Assembly (NCBI GenBank): GCA_041398905.1
Contig: JAWKTV010000018.1
Coordinates: 1 to 64,000, forward strand
Direction of reading: 5' to 3'
Length of the DNA: 64,000 nt
Source: JAWKTV01 sp041398905
Lineage (GTDB): Bacteria; Planctomycetota; Planctomycetia; Planctomycetales; Planctomycetaceae
Shown here: piece by piece, positions 27,756 through 37,880 of the stretch
How positions within the stretch are numbered: the stretch's first letter is position 1
Layout: every line of letters starts with the position of its first letter
Program-made: the position numbers and the translations under genes
The notes under the pieces: generated by a model
What the model was told of the DNA's origin: nothing
Databases searched by the model: none
The model's input: only the letters and a program-made list of their open reading frames with translations

Positions 27756-29144
27756 TTGTTATCCGATAGTGCGCCCATCGTGGCCGCCAGTTGTTTGGGA
27801 GCCAGTGCGCTGCTCTCGGTGGCGTGTTACAGCCTCCGAAACTTCTCCCGCAGCCGGCTGCAACAAATCTGCCGAGATCGCCAGAACCCCGACCGGTTTG
27901 GTGAAGTCCTGAAGCAGGACGAACCGGCGCTGCGTGCCTGCGAACTGCTGCAGTGGACGCTCGCCACGATCGGCATCGTGTTTCTGTGCCGCCGCTGGCT
28001 GTCGGTCGTCGACGCCGACGATGCCCCGTTCACCTTCTTCAGCGAACTCGCCCTGCTGCTGCTGGCGGTCTGGTTCGGACTGATCGCGTTTCCGTGGGCC
28101 TTCTCGCTCGTCGCCGGGGAGCGGTTCATCTTCCGACTCTGGCCGGTGATTCGACTCGTGCAACTGGCGATGGGGCCCGCGCTCATGGTGATCGACAAGC
28201 TCGATGTCATGTTCCACCGCATCGCGGGCCGGGAGTCGACCGAGCAGACCGAGGTCGAGGCCTTCGCCGAGGAACTGCAGAGCGTCGTCCACGAGGGCGA
28301 GCGTGAAGGCGTGGTCAAGCTGCGGCACGGGAAGATGATCCAGCGGTTGATGGAGATGCATGAAGAAGATGTCGAGGCGGCCATGACGCCCCGCACCGAA
28401 ATCGTCTATCTGTCCGCCAACGCCAGCTTCGAGGAGGCCCGCCGCATCATCCTCAGCAGCGGACACTCGCGCATTCCCGTGGTCGGCGAGTCGCCCGACG
28501 ACATCCTTGGCATCCTGTACGCCCGCGACCTGTTGCTGCATGCCAGTTGCGACGCGCAGCCGGCTGCCGCCGGCATCGCCGCCATCAACCACGCCCGCCC
28601 CACCGGGGGCGAGGACTACCACGCCGATGCCAGCGCACCGACCGTCGTCGCCGGCCCGGTGACCCTCGCCGACCTCGTGCGTGATCCACTCTACATCCCC
28701 GAGTCGACCAGCATTGAAACGCTGCTTGAGCGGATGAAGACTTCCCGCACGCACGTCGCGATCGTCCTCGACGAGTACGGCGGCCTGACCGGGCTGGTGA
28801 CCCTCGAAGACCTCCTGGAAGAGATCGTCGGCAGCATTGAGGACGAGTTTGACGGCGAAGCCGAAGAACAGGTCCGGCGGATCGACGACCATACCATCGA
28901 AGTCGACGCCCGCGTCCATGTCGACGACCTCAATGAGCAGTTCGGCTGGGATCTCCCCGAGGATGACGACTTCGACACCATCGGCGGATTCCTGTTCAGC
29001 GAGCTGGGCCGGATCCCAACCATGAACGAGATCATCGACTGGCGGAACTTGAAGTTCACCGTGCTCGAAGCGGACAAGCGACGGCTCATCAAGCTGCGCA
29101 TCTATGCCAATCCCGAGGCGGTCGAAGCGATCGACGACCAGTGA
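27756..29144 (+). CDS. CorC/HlyC-type CBS-domain membrane protein
   Basis: A 462-residue CNNM/CorC-family protein, linked to Mg/Co efflux in some bacteria. Three or four hydrophobic segments (residues 5-25, 70-90, 98-120) form a DUF21-like membrane part. MTPRTEIVYLSANASFEEAR begins CBS1 and LEEIVGSIEDEFDGEAEEQV ends CBS2, with an Ala/His-rich linker between them. The C-terminal CorC_HlyC domain has LPEDDDFDTIGGFLFSELGR. It follows ybeY after 58 bp and overlaps the next gene's possible GTG start, so the three may be co-transcribed. Confidence 0.92.
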   Translation: MLSDSAPIVAASCLGASALLSVACYSLRNFSRSRLQQICRDRQNPDRFGEVLKQDEPALRACELLQWTLATIGIVFLCRRWLSVVDADDAPFTFFSELALLLLAVWFGLIAFPWAFSLVAGERFIFRLWPVIRLVQLAMGPALMVIDKLDVMFHRIAGRESTEQTEVEAFAEELQSVVHEGEREGVVKLRHGKMIQRLMEMHEEDVEAAMTPRTEIVYLSANASFEEARRIILSSGHSRIPVVGESPDDILGILYARDLLLHASCDAQPAAAGIAAINHARPTGGEDYHADASAPTVVAGPVTLADLVRDPLYIPESTSIETLLERMKTSRTHVAIVLDEYGGLTGLVTLEDLLEEIVGSIEDEFDGEAEEQVRRIDDHTIEVDARVHVDDLNEQFGWDLPEDDDFDTIGGFLFSELGRIPTMNEIIDWRNLKFTVLEADKRRLIKLRIYANPEAVEAIDDQ

Positions 29145-29146
29145 AC

Positions 29147-30415
29147 ATGATGCCCCACCGACTGCTGTTGATGACGATGCCCGGTGCCCACCGCCGGTTC
29201 ACGCTGGTAAGGGTGGTCGCCTGGCTCGCGGTCGCAACACTCGCGCTCACCACATCGCAACTGACCGCCGCGGACTGGCCGCGGTGGCGCGGTCCGCACG
29301 CTGATGGCGTCGTACACGATCAAGACGCTCCGCTGACCGCCGCCCCCAACCAGTGGCCGGAGTTATGGCGTGCCGACGTCGGCACCGGGTTCTCCTCGCT
29401 CGCTGTGGCGGATGGGCGCGTCTACACCCTCGGCCACCGTGACGAGCAGGAGACCATCTGGTGTCTGGATGCGACGAACGGCGCGGTGCTGTGGCAGCAC
29501 AGCTACCCCGAACCGCTTGATCCCAATCTGTTCGAGGGTGGCCCCACCGCCACGCCGACCGTCGCCGCTGGCAAGGTGCTCGCCATCAGCCGGCAGGGAC
29601 AAGTCCACTGCCTGGATGCGGCAACGGGCGAACTCCTCTGGCGCGTCGAGCTGACGAAGGCCTGCGAGGTCAACGTGCCGCAGTGGGGATTCGCCGGGTC
29701 GCCGGTGGTGCATGGAGAACTGGTACTGCTCAACGCCGGCAGTCGGGGAGTCGCGCTGCGCCTGGCCGACGGCGGTGTCGCCTGGCAGTCCGACAACTCC
29801 GACGACGCCGGCTATGCGACCCCGCTGCTGATGCGACAGGGCGAACGAACGTTCGCGCTCATGCTCTCCGGCAAGGCACTGCACGCGATCGACCCGGCCA
29901 CGGGCAACGAACTGTGGAACTACCGCTGGCTCACCCGCTACGGCATCAACGCGGCCGACCCGATTGTCACGGGCGATCGGGTCTTCCTCAGCTCCGGGTA
30001 CGGCAAGGGTTCGGTGCTGCTGCAAGTTCAGGAGTCGGGCGTCGAAGAACGCTGGCGGTCCCGCGAGCTGCGCAACCAGATGAGCCCCGGCGTACTGGTT
30101 GATGGCGTGGTGTACGCCGTCGACGGCGACGCCGGCAGCGACACACTGCTGAAGGCGATCGCGATCGACAGCGGCGCGACGCTCTGGAGCCGGCCCGGAC
30201 TCGGGTCGGCCACATTGATCGCCGTCGGAAACACGCTGTGCGTCCTGAGCGGCGAGGGCGAACTGCTGCTCGCCCCAGCCAACCCGGCGAGCTGGCAGCC
30301 ACTCGCCCAAAAGCCGCTGCTCACCGGCAAGTGCTGGACCCCACCCGCCTTCGCCGACGGCGTCCTGTACGCCCGCAACGCCGCCGGCACGCTCGTCGCC
30401 GTCCGCCTGCGTTAG
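29147..30415 (+). CDS. Secreted PQQ-like beta-propeller protein
   Basis: About 422 residues. The N-terminal segment FTLVRVVAWLAVATLALTTS is a signal peptide and WPRWRGPHADGV the planctomycete propeller opening. Repeats of the PQQ type follow: WCLDATNGAVLWQHSYPEP, HCLDAATGELLWRVEL, HAIDPATGNELWNYRW and AIAIDSGATLWSRPG. These proteins are usually annotated as outer membrane assembly BamB-like or quinoprotein-like, and no PQQ-dehydrogenase active site is evident. ATG 29147 just follows the corC stop; ATG 29150 or an earlier GTG are alternatives. Confidence 0.9.
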   Translation: MMPHRLLLMTMPGAHRRFTLVRVVAWLAVATLALTTSQLTAADWPRWRGPHADGVVHDQDAPLTAAPNQWPELWRADVGTGFSSLAVADGRVYTLGHRDEQETIWCLDATNGAVLWQHSYPEPLDPNLFEGGPTATPTVAAGKVLAISRQGQVHCLDAATGELLWRVELTKACEVNVPQWGFAGSPVVHGELVLLNAGSRGVALRLADGGVAWQSDNSDDAGYATPLLMRQGERTFALMLSGKALHAIDPATGNELWNYRWLTRYGINAADPIVTGDRVFLSSGYGKGSVLLQVQESGVEERWRSRELRNQMSPGVLVDGVVYAVDGDAGSDTLLKAIAIDSGATLWSRPGLGSATLIAVGNTLCVLSGEGELLLAPANPASWQPLAQKPLLTGKCWTPPAFADGVLYARNAAGTLVAVRLR

Positions 30416-30836
30416 GAAGCTGTTGAATCGATCGCAGTCCGACGCTCAGCCGGTGCCCGAGTACGGTCACGCACGCTGTGGCTCGTCGGGAAGGGCCGCT
30501 CGGAACACTGAACGTTCGGCGTGTCACCGTCTGACAGTGGCTGTGGCTCCTGTTCTGGAGGACACACAGCAACCGGATGATACCCTCACCCGGCCCCCCA
30601 AGGACCGCCACCGACTTTCTCAACTTCCCACTACAGGCGGGACAACTTCCGCAAGCCGTGGCGGCGAAGCACTCGCTTCAAGTCACGGACGACCACGACA
30701 AGCAAGCCCTGCAAAATCCGCTGCAGTCAGCGTCGATACTGAGCGACACTGAGGGGAACCGAGAAACTCCGAATCGCGAAGACTCCGCTGAAATCGCCTC
30801 AGTTCCTATCAGGAATAATAGTGCACACTTGTGGAG
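30416..30836. other. Intergenic with partial copy of palindrome core
   Basis: No gene is supported. TGTCACCGTCTGACAGTG (30522-30539) matches the core of the 2598-2638 palindrome except for one base, but its outer arms are not complementary. Confidence 0.45.
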
Positions 30837-30910
30837 TGGGGCCGGTGGGACTCGAACCCACAACCAACGGATTATGAGTCCGCTGCTCTGACCGATTGAG
30901 CTACAGCCCC
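30837..30910 (-). tRNA. tRNA with CAU anticodon (Met or Ile2)
   Basis: A 74-nt minus-strand cloverleaf: acceptor GGGGCTG with CGGCCCC (one G-U pair), discriminator A, D arm GCTCAATCGGTCAGAGC, anticodon arm GCGGACTCATAATCCGT, T arm GTGGGTTCGAGTCCCAC. Anticodon CAU is shared by elongator Met and lysidine-modified Ile2 tRNAs. The G1-C72 pair excludes typical initiator form. I cannot separate the two by eye. Confidence 0.95.
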
Positions 30911-31120
30911 GTGGGGTATGAGTAAGTGGTTGTGGATGTCGGTTTGTGGGCGGTGGGTCGAGACCGGGTGAGGGTTAGGGGACCGTGGCGGGGGAGAGCG
31001 GTCGACGCCGGGTGGGGCGGTTCGCGAGTGTGGAGCGGTGTTGGCGTGGCGGAAGCCTCGCCAGCCCGCGTTCCGGTCGCCAGACGCACCCTCGCCTGCG
31101 GGCGGCTGGCGATGATCAAA

Positions 31121-31193
<73 letters not shown>

Positions 31194-31637
31194 AACCGCT
31201 TATCGAGAATGAACTTGCGCTGGGCGTGTCCATTCACGGAGACGGCAGGATAGCAAGTTAGATCGTGGGGTGACAGGCAATCGCCGAAACGTGGTGATGT
31301 GCTGGTGTCGTCTCTGAAATGGTGGGGTGGGAAGCTTCAACGCAAGGGCCGGTCGACGTGAAGTTGCTGCGTGCTGGACCGCAACTTTGGCTGATGCCCG
31401 CAGTGGTACTCGCCAGTTTCAAGGGGAATGTGGGGCCGGTGTTCATCGGTGATTGACGCCGGTTGCGAGTTGATTGCGGTGATGACACGTGGGAGCGACC
31501 GGCGGTTCTCGCGCGTTGGTGAGAATCTGAGCCGCATCAATCTGGTTCAACTCTGGAACACCCGCAACACTCCTGCTTGCGTCGACTTCGGGGCATACGC
31601 CCTCTTTGCGTTTCCACCAGAAAAAGGTTCTGAGGAC
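31194..31637. other. Intergenic upstream of TPR lipoprotein
   Basis: About 440 bp with no supported gene. It must hold the promoter for the lipoprotein gene, but no clear boxes are seen. Confidence 0.4.
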
Positions 31638-34196
31638 ATGGACGTCTCCAGAACGGTTGGTTTGTCCAGCTGGCTTCGCCGCCGCACCTTATTCTCTCAC
31701 CTCGCGGGTGTCAGCCTGTTGGGGGTGGTGATTGGTGCGTCGGGATGCCAATCGTCGAAGCTGTTTTCGAAGGCCGATGACGCCAGCTCGACCCGCCGCG
31801 GAGTTGATTGAGCTGCTGAACAACAAGAACAGGGCCGGCTCGACTGCAGCGGGGCCGAAGAGTGTGCAACAGCACTCAAGGATGGCGAGCTCGCGCTGGC
31901 GGAGAGTCTATCGCAAGACGATCCGCTGGGTCGTCAGGCGGCAACGGCCGAGTTTGAAGCGGTGCTGGCCCAGGCTCCAGACCATCCCGTAGCGCATCAC
32001 CGTCTGGCGGTGATCGCCGACCTGGATCGTGACTTCGCGCGCGCCGCCCAGCATTACGCGCGGGCACTGCAGCGGAATGGAGACGACCCGCAGTTGCTGC
32101 ACGATGTCGGGTATTCCTATCTGCTGCAGGACCGCCCGAACGACGCGATTCCGTACCTCGCGAAGGCGCTGGAGCGGAACCCTGAATTCGAGTTGGCAGC
32201 GCGGAAGCTGGCAGATGCCTACGTGCGAACCGGTCAGGAGCAGTTGGCTCAGCAGGTGCTGGCCAGCGTGATGCCAGCTCAACTGGCTCAGGCGGAACTG
32301 AAAGAACTGCGAACGGCGAGCGACCCATCGGCGAAGCCTTCGCTGTTTGGCCGCATGCGTCAGAATCTGGAAGACCTGCGTCCGGCCGCTCAGACGGACG
32401 TGGACCCGACCCAAGAGTTGCTCGCGGACTTACAGCAGGCCAAGCTGCAAGGCAACCAGCAGCGGCTGCAGCGCGAGGCCGAGCGGGCACAGCGCGAATC
32501 CATGCAAAGGTTGGCGAACCCGGTGCAGCAGGCCGGGCTGATGCAGCCAGACGGTTCGATGCACGACAGCCAGCTCCGCCAGGCGATCGCATCGATCGAC
32601 CGTGCCGGCCAGTCAGCGCAGCGAGCGCCGCTGGTTTTGGACCCAAGCCTGCCGCGAGGTTATGCGCCGGCGAACGGGCATCGGGGTCCGGGAGTCCCTG
32701 CCGCGGAGATGGCGGGAACGTCTCCCTGGAACAGCGCTGCTGCCGGGAACGCGGGCGGATTTGACCCGAGTCGACCGGATGAAGGACGACCGCAACCGTC
32801 GGGTTACGCGGCGTCGATGGGAGCGGACTCGGTCGCGATTCCCAACCAGCAAGGCTACGGTCCGGTGAAGCACGGCCAGTACGGCGTTGTGCCGACTGGA
32901 TCACTGATCCAACCTTCCGCCGCCGGGCCAGCCGCGAGCGACCCACGTCTGGCGCAGCAGGCCGGTCCCGACGGCCAACCGGTCGCAGGTGGCATGGCCG
33001 AGATCTACTACGGCAATCAGCGTGGTGCCCTTGGTGCGTGGCCCCGCACCGACTGGCGACATGACGGCATGGCAACGGCGAACCAGCGTGGAAATGGTCC
33101 CGGCTCACATCCACAGGGGATGCCACAGTCGCATCCGTCCACCGCCGCTGCACCGATCGTGCGGGCGGGCGGATCCGGGGTGGTCCCGGAGACGATGGAG
33201 CTGGGGCACGCTCGCCCGTCGGAGTACGATGCGACTGCCGGTGCCGCACTGGTCAATTATCAGGGAGCGCCTGCGGGTTACCACACGGGCACCCAGCCTC
33301 AGCTTTACAACTACTCGGCTGCGCAAGGTGGCTATCAGGCGATGCAGCCGCAGCCCGCCACCCCCGCGAATGCCGCGGACGACTACCGGGCAGCCGCCTC
33401 GATGGGCATGGGGATTGGCCCCAGCCCGATGTTTCCGGTGATGCGACAGGCCAGCCGACTGACGCCGGGCACAAACTCCGCCTGGAACGGTGCGCAACTG
33501 CCACAGGCAGGACGCAGCCTGCCCACAGAACGTCCCATGGTTGACCTGCGCAGCGAGTGGCGGATGCCAGGACAGGACGCGCTGCAAGGGACGGCTGTGA
33601 CACCCGGGCCGAACTCGCATGGTCAGCGGATGCCCGACGGCAGCCATCAATGGACCACTGTCGACCAGTATTCTCCCGGCCGCGGCTGGGGTGTCGAGTC
33701 GACGTTTCAGCCACAAGCTGCGACGACCGGTATGGCCGATCCCGGTGCCGACTACAATCAAACCCGTGCTGCTTACAACCAGCAGTTGAACGATCGCGTT
33801 CAGCAGATGCATGGACAGTATCCTGGCAATGCGATCGCGACTCCTTCGGCGGGTCTGCCGATGCAGCGTCCCGGGCCACCTGCCGCCCTGATGAACAACT
33901 GGTATGGTGGAACTTCTGGTCCGACGAATGGCGGTCCCAACGGAGGCGTCGTCACCCCGCAACAATATCCGTCCGCGCAGGACTACTACGCCTCACGGCA
34001 GCCGGTCGATACTCGGGCACCCGCTGTTCAACCGACCGCGCCGCGAAACAACCTCGCTCCCCCGAGCTATGCGGCCGACGTGGTCGTTCCCCCGAGCTAC
34101 CAGCCGCACGCAGGTGGCTGGACGCAGCCGACGACCTACGCGGGCGGTGCGGGCGGCGGAACCTACGATCGTCCGATGATCGTTCCCGGAAACTGA
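31638..34196 (+). CDS. TPR lipoprotein with long Gln/Pro/Gly-rich tail, internal stop
   Basis: ATG 31638 gives a lipoprotein signal (HLAGVSLLGVVIGASGCQSS, lipobox GASGC). The same frame is closed by TGA at 31809-31811, then continues open as LDCSGAEECATALKDGELAL and EFEAVLAQAPDHPVAHHRLA into TPR repeats (FARAAQHYARALQRNGDDPQ, DVGYSYLLQDRPNDAIPYLA, ELAARKLADAYVRTGQEQLA). The remaining about 600 residues are low-complexity, rich in Gln, Pro, Gly and Tyr (GPSGYAASMG-like runs). TPR lipoproteins usually scaffold envelope complexes. The stop looks like a point mutation or base error, since frame and TPR homology continue on both sides. Any restart at 31962 would lose the signal peptide. Confidence 0.75.
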
Positions 34197-34276
34197 CGGC
34201 CGGACAAAATCCCACCACCTTCGCCGGTCCACGCGCTCACAGGACCGGCGACCGCCAAGCAGGAAGGACGTGCGAT

Positions 34277-34585
34277 TCAGGGAAGCTCCACGCAGATGTC
34301 GTCCCCATCGACCCGGACGACGTAGGTCGCCTGCTGAATTCGGTCACTGAGGCAATGCCTGCCGGTGGTGACATCGAACTGCCAGCCATGCCAGGGACAG
34401 GTGACGGTCGTTCCAACGAGGGTTCCCGCGCCCAGTGGGCCACCGGCGTGCGGGCAGATCCCCTCAATGGCGACGTATTCGCCGTCGACGCGATAGACCG
34501 CGACGATGCGCCCCTCAATCACGACCTCAATCGCCGGCTGGCTTTCGAGTGCTGCAACCTTCGCAATCGGCACAAACCGTCCCAT
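34277..34585 (-). CDS. Rieske-type [2Fe-2S] ferredoxin
   Basis: A 102-residue single-domain Rieske protein. The two cluster boxes are ICPHAGGPLG (C-x-H) and CPWHGWQFD (C-x2-H). MGRFVPIAKVAALESQPAIE opens the fold. Soluble Rieske ferredoxins of this size serve oxygenases or nitrite-reductase-type enzymes (NirD-like). No oxygenase gene is nearby, so the partner is unknown. ATG 34585 is chosen; an upstream ATG adds eight residues (MTLNLGCL). Confidence 0.93.
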   Translation of the reverse strand: MGRFVPIAKVAALESQPAIEVVIEGRIVAVYRVDGEYVAIEGICPHAGGPLGAGTLVGTTVTCPWHGWQFDVTTGRHCLSDRIQQATYVVRVDGDDICVELP

Positions 34586-34755
34586 CAAGCATCCCAGATT
34601 CAATGTCACGTTGAATTGGCGGGAAGTTCATTGTTCCCGACCTACGATTTAACAGTCAGGGCTGTTTCGCATCAACCCGCCGACCCGTCCTGACGTCCGG
34701 AATCATGTCGACTCGCGTGCATTATCCATCCGTACTCCCGGCAGGGACCTTTCCC

Positions 34756-35250
34756 ATGAAGTGCCAAAGCTGCGGTTCCCCGCTCTCGCTCCAGTCAGCC
34801 AGCCGCATCCCCCGCTGCAGCTACTGTGACTCCCACAACCTGCTGCCCACTGATGGAGTTTCCATCGATGGTGTCGTATTTCTGGGGAACCTGACAAATC
34901 GTGAATGTCCAGCCTGCGGCGACCAGCTCGTCGCGGCGGCGCTCGACAACCAACCGGTCGAAGCCTGTCCCAACTGCTTCGGAGTCGCGGTGCGGGACGT
35001 CATCTTCGCTGACCTCGTTGACGGACGCCGCTCCAGCTATCGCGGACCGGTCTCACCGCCGATACCGCTGGACACGCGGGAGCTTGAAACCGAGCGGGAC
35101 TGTCCTGACTGTCGCGAGCCGATGCATGTGCACCCGTACTATGGCCCGGGCACCACTGTCATCGACTCCTGTCCGGCGTGCCAGTTGATCTGGCTTGATC
35201 CCGGTGAATTGTCGGCCATAGAGGTGGCACCGGGTCGCCGCTGGGCCTGA
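34756..35250 (+). CDS. Multi zinc-ribbon protein
   Basis: A 164-residue protein with six CxxC pairs: CQSC, CSYC, CPAC, CPNC, CPDC and CPAC, forming three zinc ribbons of the zf-TFIIB type. The final ribbon, DSCPACQLIWLDPGELSAIE, has the CP.C...WLD.GEL signature of that family. Its role is unknown; such proteins may bind nucleic acid or protein. AGGGA lies 9 nt upstream of ATG 34756. A strong terminator follows the stop. Confidence 0.85.
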   Translation: MKCQSCGSPLSLQSASRIPRCSYCDSHNLLPTDGVSIDGVVFLGNLTNRECPACGDQLVAAALDNQPVEACPNCFGVAVRDVIFADLVDGRRSSYRGPVSPPIPLDTRELETERDCPDCREPMHVHPYYGPGTTVIDSCPACQLIWLDPGELSAIEVAPGRRWA

Positions 35251-35292
35251 CGGCCCGCGACGTTGCCGCGTTCGCGACACTCGACCAACGCC

Positions 35293-35333
35293 AACACCCT
35301 GCCCAGAACATTTCTGGACAGGGTGTTTTTTGT
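35293..35333. terminator. Strong bidirectional terminator
   Basis: AACACCCTGCCCAGAA (35293-35308) and TTCTGGACAGGGTGTT (35312-35327) pair over 16 positions with one mismatch and a 3-nt loop, followed by TTTTTTG. It separates the zinc-ribbon gene from the convergent fae gene. Confidence 0.9.
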
Positions 35334-35416
35334 TGTCCGCCCACCAACGCCAAGTCCGGGTACCGGAGACGCGGCTCTTGCGAACGCGGTCCCACGACGG
35401 ACATTGGGCAGGAGTC

Positions 35417-35914
35417 CTAGACGCCCGAGAACGGGTGCTTCGCCGCGTCCTTCTTCGAGAGCATTTCAGCGGCGCTCGGCTCGTCCTTCATGGCGCGGGC
35501 GAGCGAGAGCTTGGTGGCTTCGTAGTTGTACTCGAAGATCTTCTTGTCGTCCGCCGCTTCCCAGTGAATGAACACGCCGCACACGACGACGAGGTTCTCA
35601 GCCTGGTCCTTCGGAATGATTCCTTCTTCGACCGCGTCCGCGACCGCCTTGGCAACGGCGAACTGAGCCGGGCCGAACATTTGCACCGCCTGCTTGGCAC
35701 CCTTGATGGTCACCTTGGTGATCATCACGGTGGCCGGCTTGACGGCGAGATTCGGTTCGAGCACGGCGAGCAGGTTGCTGTGTCCTTCCGACTGACGAGC
35801 CAGGGCGTTAGCGAACGCGATGCCGGCGGGACCGTTCTTGTCGCCGATGATCAGATCAATGTGAGCGATCTCATTCCCGTCACCGACGAGCGCCTCTCCG
35901 ACATGAAACGACAT
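35417..35914 (-). CDS. fae: Formaldehyde-activating enzyme
   Basis: A 165-residue Fae, which condenses formaldehyde with tetrahydromethanopterin (H4MPT). It starts MSFHVGEALVGDGNEIAHID, containing the conserved His17-region (AHIDLIIG), then GPAGIAFANALARQSEGHSN, NLAVKPATVMITKVTIKGAK, MFGPAQFAVAKAVADAVEEG and VVCGVFIHWEA, all diagnostic blocks. Planctomycetes are one of the few bacterial groups with the H4MPT C1 pathway. A divergently transcribed ATP-grasp gene 170 bp away is of a type found in H4MPT gene sets. Confidence 0.97.
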   Translation of the reverse strand: MSFHVGEALVGDGNEIAHIDLIIGDKNGPAGIAFANALARQSEGHSNLLAVLEPNLAVKPATVMITKVTIKGAKQAVQMFGPAQFAVAKAVADAVEEGIIPKDQAENLVVVCGVFIHWEAADDKKIFEYNYEATKLSLARAMKDEPSAAEMLSKKDAAKHPFSGV

Positions 35915-36082
35915 GGATGTTTCTCCCTGAGCCTGTGTGAATCGTTGAAATCTTCACTGACAATTAACAACGGCCGACCTACCCGCTACGATGCCGTGCG
36001 GCCAACGCTGCCTGAAGTCACTGTGATAGCGAGATCGGCCGGGGATTTCCAGTAACCGACGCCCACCGCTCGAAGTCGCAGC

Positions 36083-37258
36083 ATGATTGATTCTGCCCGC
36101 CCGGCGGCTCCGTCGCCGCCCCGATTGCTGATTGTCGGCGCTTCCGCCCGGGCCGCGGCTTTTTCGGCGATCAGGGCTGGATTCGCACCCGTCGCCTGCG
36201 ATCAGTTCGCCGATGATGACCTGCGGGCGATCGCCGAAGTGCGTTTGGCTCCTCCCGACGCGGCCGCCATTCTCGATGCCACGGCCGAGTGGAGCGACCT
36301 GCCCACCATGTACACCGGCGGGGTCGAAAACCAACCCGACCTCATCGCCGGACTCCAGGCGCGCGGGCAGTTGATCGGCAATCCTGTTGATGTCGTGCGG
36401 GCGGTCCGCGATCCGCAGCGGGTCGCCGCAGCGTTCGCCGAGTCGCGGCTGCCTTATCTGGAGATTCGCACCGCGGAGAATCCGCCGCCGGCTGACGGCG
36501 ATTGGATGCTCAAGCCGCTGTACTCGGCTGGCGGTCAGGGCATCGTCCGCTGGACCGACTCCGCCTCCACGGCGGCCACGCTCGCGCAGCCTCACTACTT
36601 CCAGAAGCGGGTCGAAGGCAGAACGTGCTCGGCAGTGTTCATCGCCCGGGAAGGGGTTGGTGACGTCCGATTCGTCGGCGTCACCGAGCAATTGGTCGGC
36701 GAGGAGGCTTGCGCCGCCGGGGAGTTTCGCTGGTGTGGCAACATCGGCCCCGTCACTCTGTCGGTCGGGGTTGAAAGCATGATTCGCCGCATGGGCAACT
36801 TCCTCAAATGGAAGTTCGGGCTGCAAGGCCTGTTCGGCCTGGACTTCCTCGTCACTCCCGACGACAAGGTGGCGATCACGGAGGTGAACCCCCGCTACCC
36901 CGCGTCCCTCGAGCTGCTCGAGTTCGCCACCCGGCTGCCACTTCTGCTGGAACACTACGCCTGCTTCCGGGCGGTCCCGGAGGATCACTCGATTCCGCGT
37001 TGTGTCGCATCACCCGAGCCGGTGCTGGGAAAGGCAGTGGTCTTCAGTCGCGACTCAGTGCGGGTGCGGTTCGACTTTGACTTCGCGACCGACGCGCCAC
37101 TGAATTGGCCGCGCTTCGCTGATGTCCCACCCTCAGGTGCCAAGCTGCGGATGGGCGAACCGGTGTGCACCGTCTTCGCCTCCGGACAGTCATCCGGGCA
37201 GTGCCGTGAGCGGGTGCTGGAGAACGCCGCCAGAATGCTCGGCGGCCCGCGCGAGTAG
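36083..37258 (+). CDS. ATP-grasp protein, probably H4MPT-related
   Basis: A 391-residue ATP-grasp protein. An N-terminal Rossmann-like segment (LLIVGASARAAAFSAIRAGF, ACDQFADDDLRAIA) precedes the ATP-grasp core: NPVDVVRAVRDPQRVAAAFA, WMLKPLYSAGGQGI (ATP lysine), YFQKRVEGRTCSAVFIA, LFGLDFLVTPDDKVAITEVN and PRYPASLELLEF (metal ligands Glu/Asn). Proteins of this kind accompany H4MPT C1-transfer genes in methylotrophs and planctomycetes and have been proposed to act in cofactor biosynthesis. Divergence from fae supports that. The exact ligase reaction is not evident. Confidence 0.8.
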   Translation: MIDSARPAAPSPPRLLIVGASARAAAFSAIRAGFAPVACDQFADDDLRAIAEVRLAPPDAAAILDATAEWSDLPTMYTGGVENQPDLIAGLQARGQLIGNPVDVVRAVRDPQRVAAAFAESRLPYLEIRTAENPPPADGDWMLKPLYSAGGQGIVRWTDSASTAATLAQPHYFQKRVEGRTCSAVFIAREGVGDVRFVGVTEQLVGEEACAAGEFRWCGNIGPVTLSVGVESMIRRMGNFLKWKFGLQGLFGLDFLVTPDDKVAITEVNPRYPASLELLEFATRLPLLLEHYACFRAVPEDHSIPRCVASPEPVLGKAVVFSRDSVRVRFDFDFATDAPLNWPRFADVPPSGAKLRMGEPVCTVFASGQSSGQCRERVLENAARMLGGPRE

Positions 37259-37421
37259 CGGTCGCTGCCGGGTCGCGGCCATGATCTCCGGGAGACCGGC
37301 GAATCGCATGACGAATGCCGCCGCGGTTGGTGACGCACCCGGAAGTCCGACATCGGACGACGCAGTTTCGACCGGATTCGCGGGGTCCGCAGCTCGTCGA
37401 GCGGGCCCGGGCCGCAGGGCA

Positions 37422-37880
37422 CTATGTCAGCATTCGCTGCTGGTCTTTCAGCGTGGGAAGGCGGCAGGTATCGCGCTTGCCGAACAGCCGATAGCGTGTT
37501 GCCGCGACGGCTCGGTAGCCCAGATCGCGAAACGGTTTGGGGATGAGCCACAGGAGTCCGCCCAGCCACTTCCAAACGCCGCCGAGCCGCCACAGGATGC
37601 GAACTGCAGCTGCGGAGCGGGTATGGCACTCACCGTCTGGCAGTCGGAGGACGAGCGTGTCCAGACGATCGCGATACTCGGCCGGGAGCAGCCGCGTCGC
37701 GGTCGACCCTTGGAGTGGGGCGAACAACAGCCGACCGTCGTGATCGTGGTCGAGCAGGAACGTCACCGTCTGGTCACACAAGCCGCAAACGCCGTCGAAG
37801 AACACGATCGCTCCCGCGACGCCGGTGATGGTCGCTGCGGGCTCGGTCGACATCGAGTTGGGTTCGGAGGCTGGCATCAT
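37422..37880 (-). CDS. DCC-family thiol-disulfide oxidoreductase-like protein
   Basis: A 152-residue DUF393/YuxK protein. The hallmark is VFFDGVCGLCDQTVTFLLDH (DGVCxLC), with RLLFAPLQGSTATRLL and LVLRLPDGECHTRSAAAVRI following, then LIPKPFRDLGYRAVAATRYR. The CxxC pair suggests thiol redox activity, though function is not established. Start at the double ATG (37880/37877) or at 37853 (MSTEPAATITG) cannot be separated. Confidence 0.9.
   Translation of the reverse strand: MMPASEPNSMSTEPAATITGVAGAIVFFDGVCGLCDQTVTFLLDHDHDGRLLFAPLQGSTATRLLPAEYRDRLDTLVLRLPDGECHTRSAAAVRILWRLGGVWKWLGGLLWLIPKPFRDLGYRAVAATRYRLFGKRDTCRLPTLKDQQRMLT

Noticed and set aside
30577..30891. Open frame ending GAGGTRTHNQRIMSPLL
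   Set aside because: Antisense translation of the CAU tRNA with arbitrary upstream sequence.
37628..37648. CACTCACCGTCTGGCAGT resembling the 2598 palindrome core
   Set aside because: It lies inside the coding region of the DCC-family gene and encodes conserved residues, so the match is probably chance.
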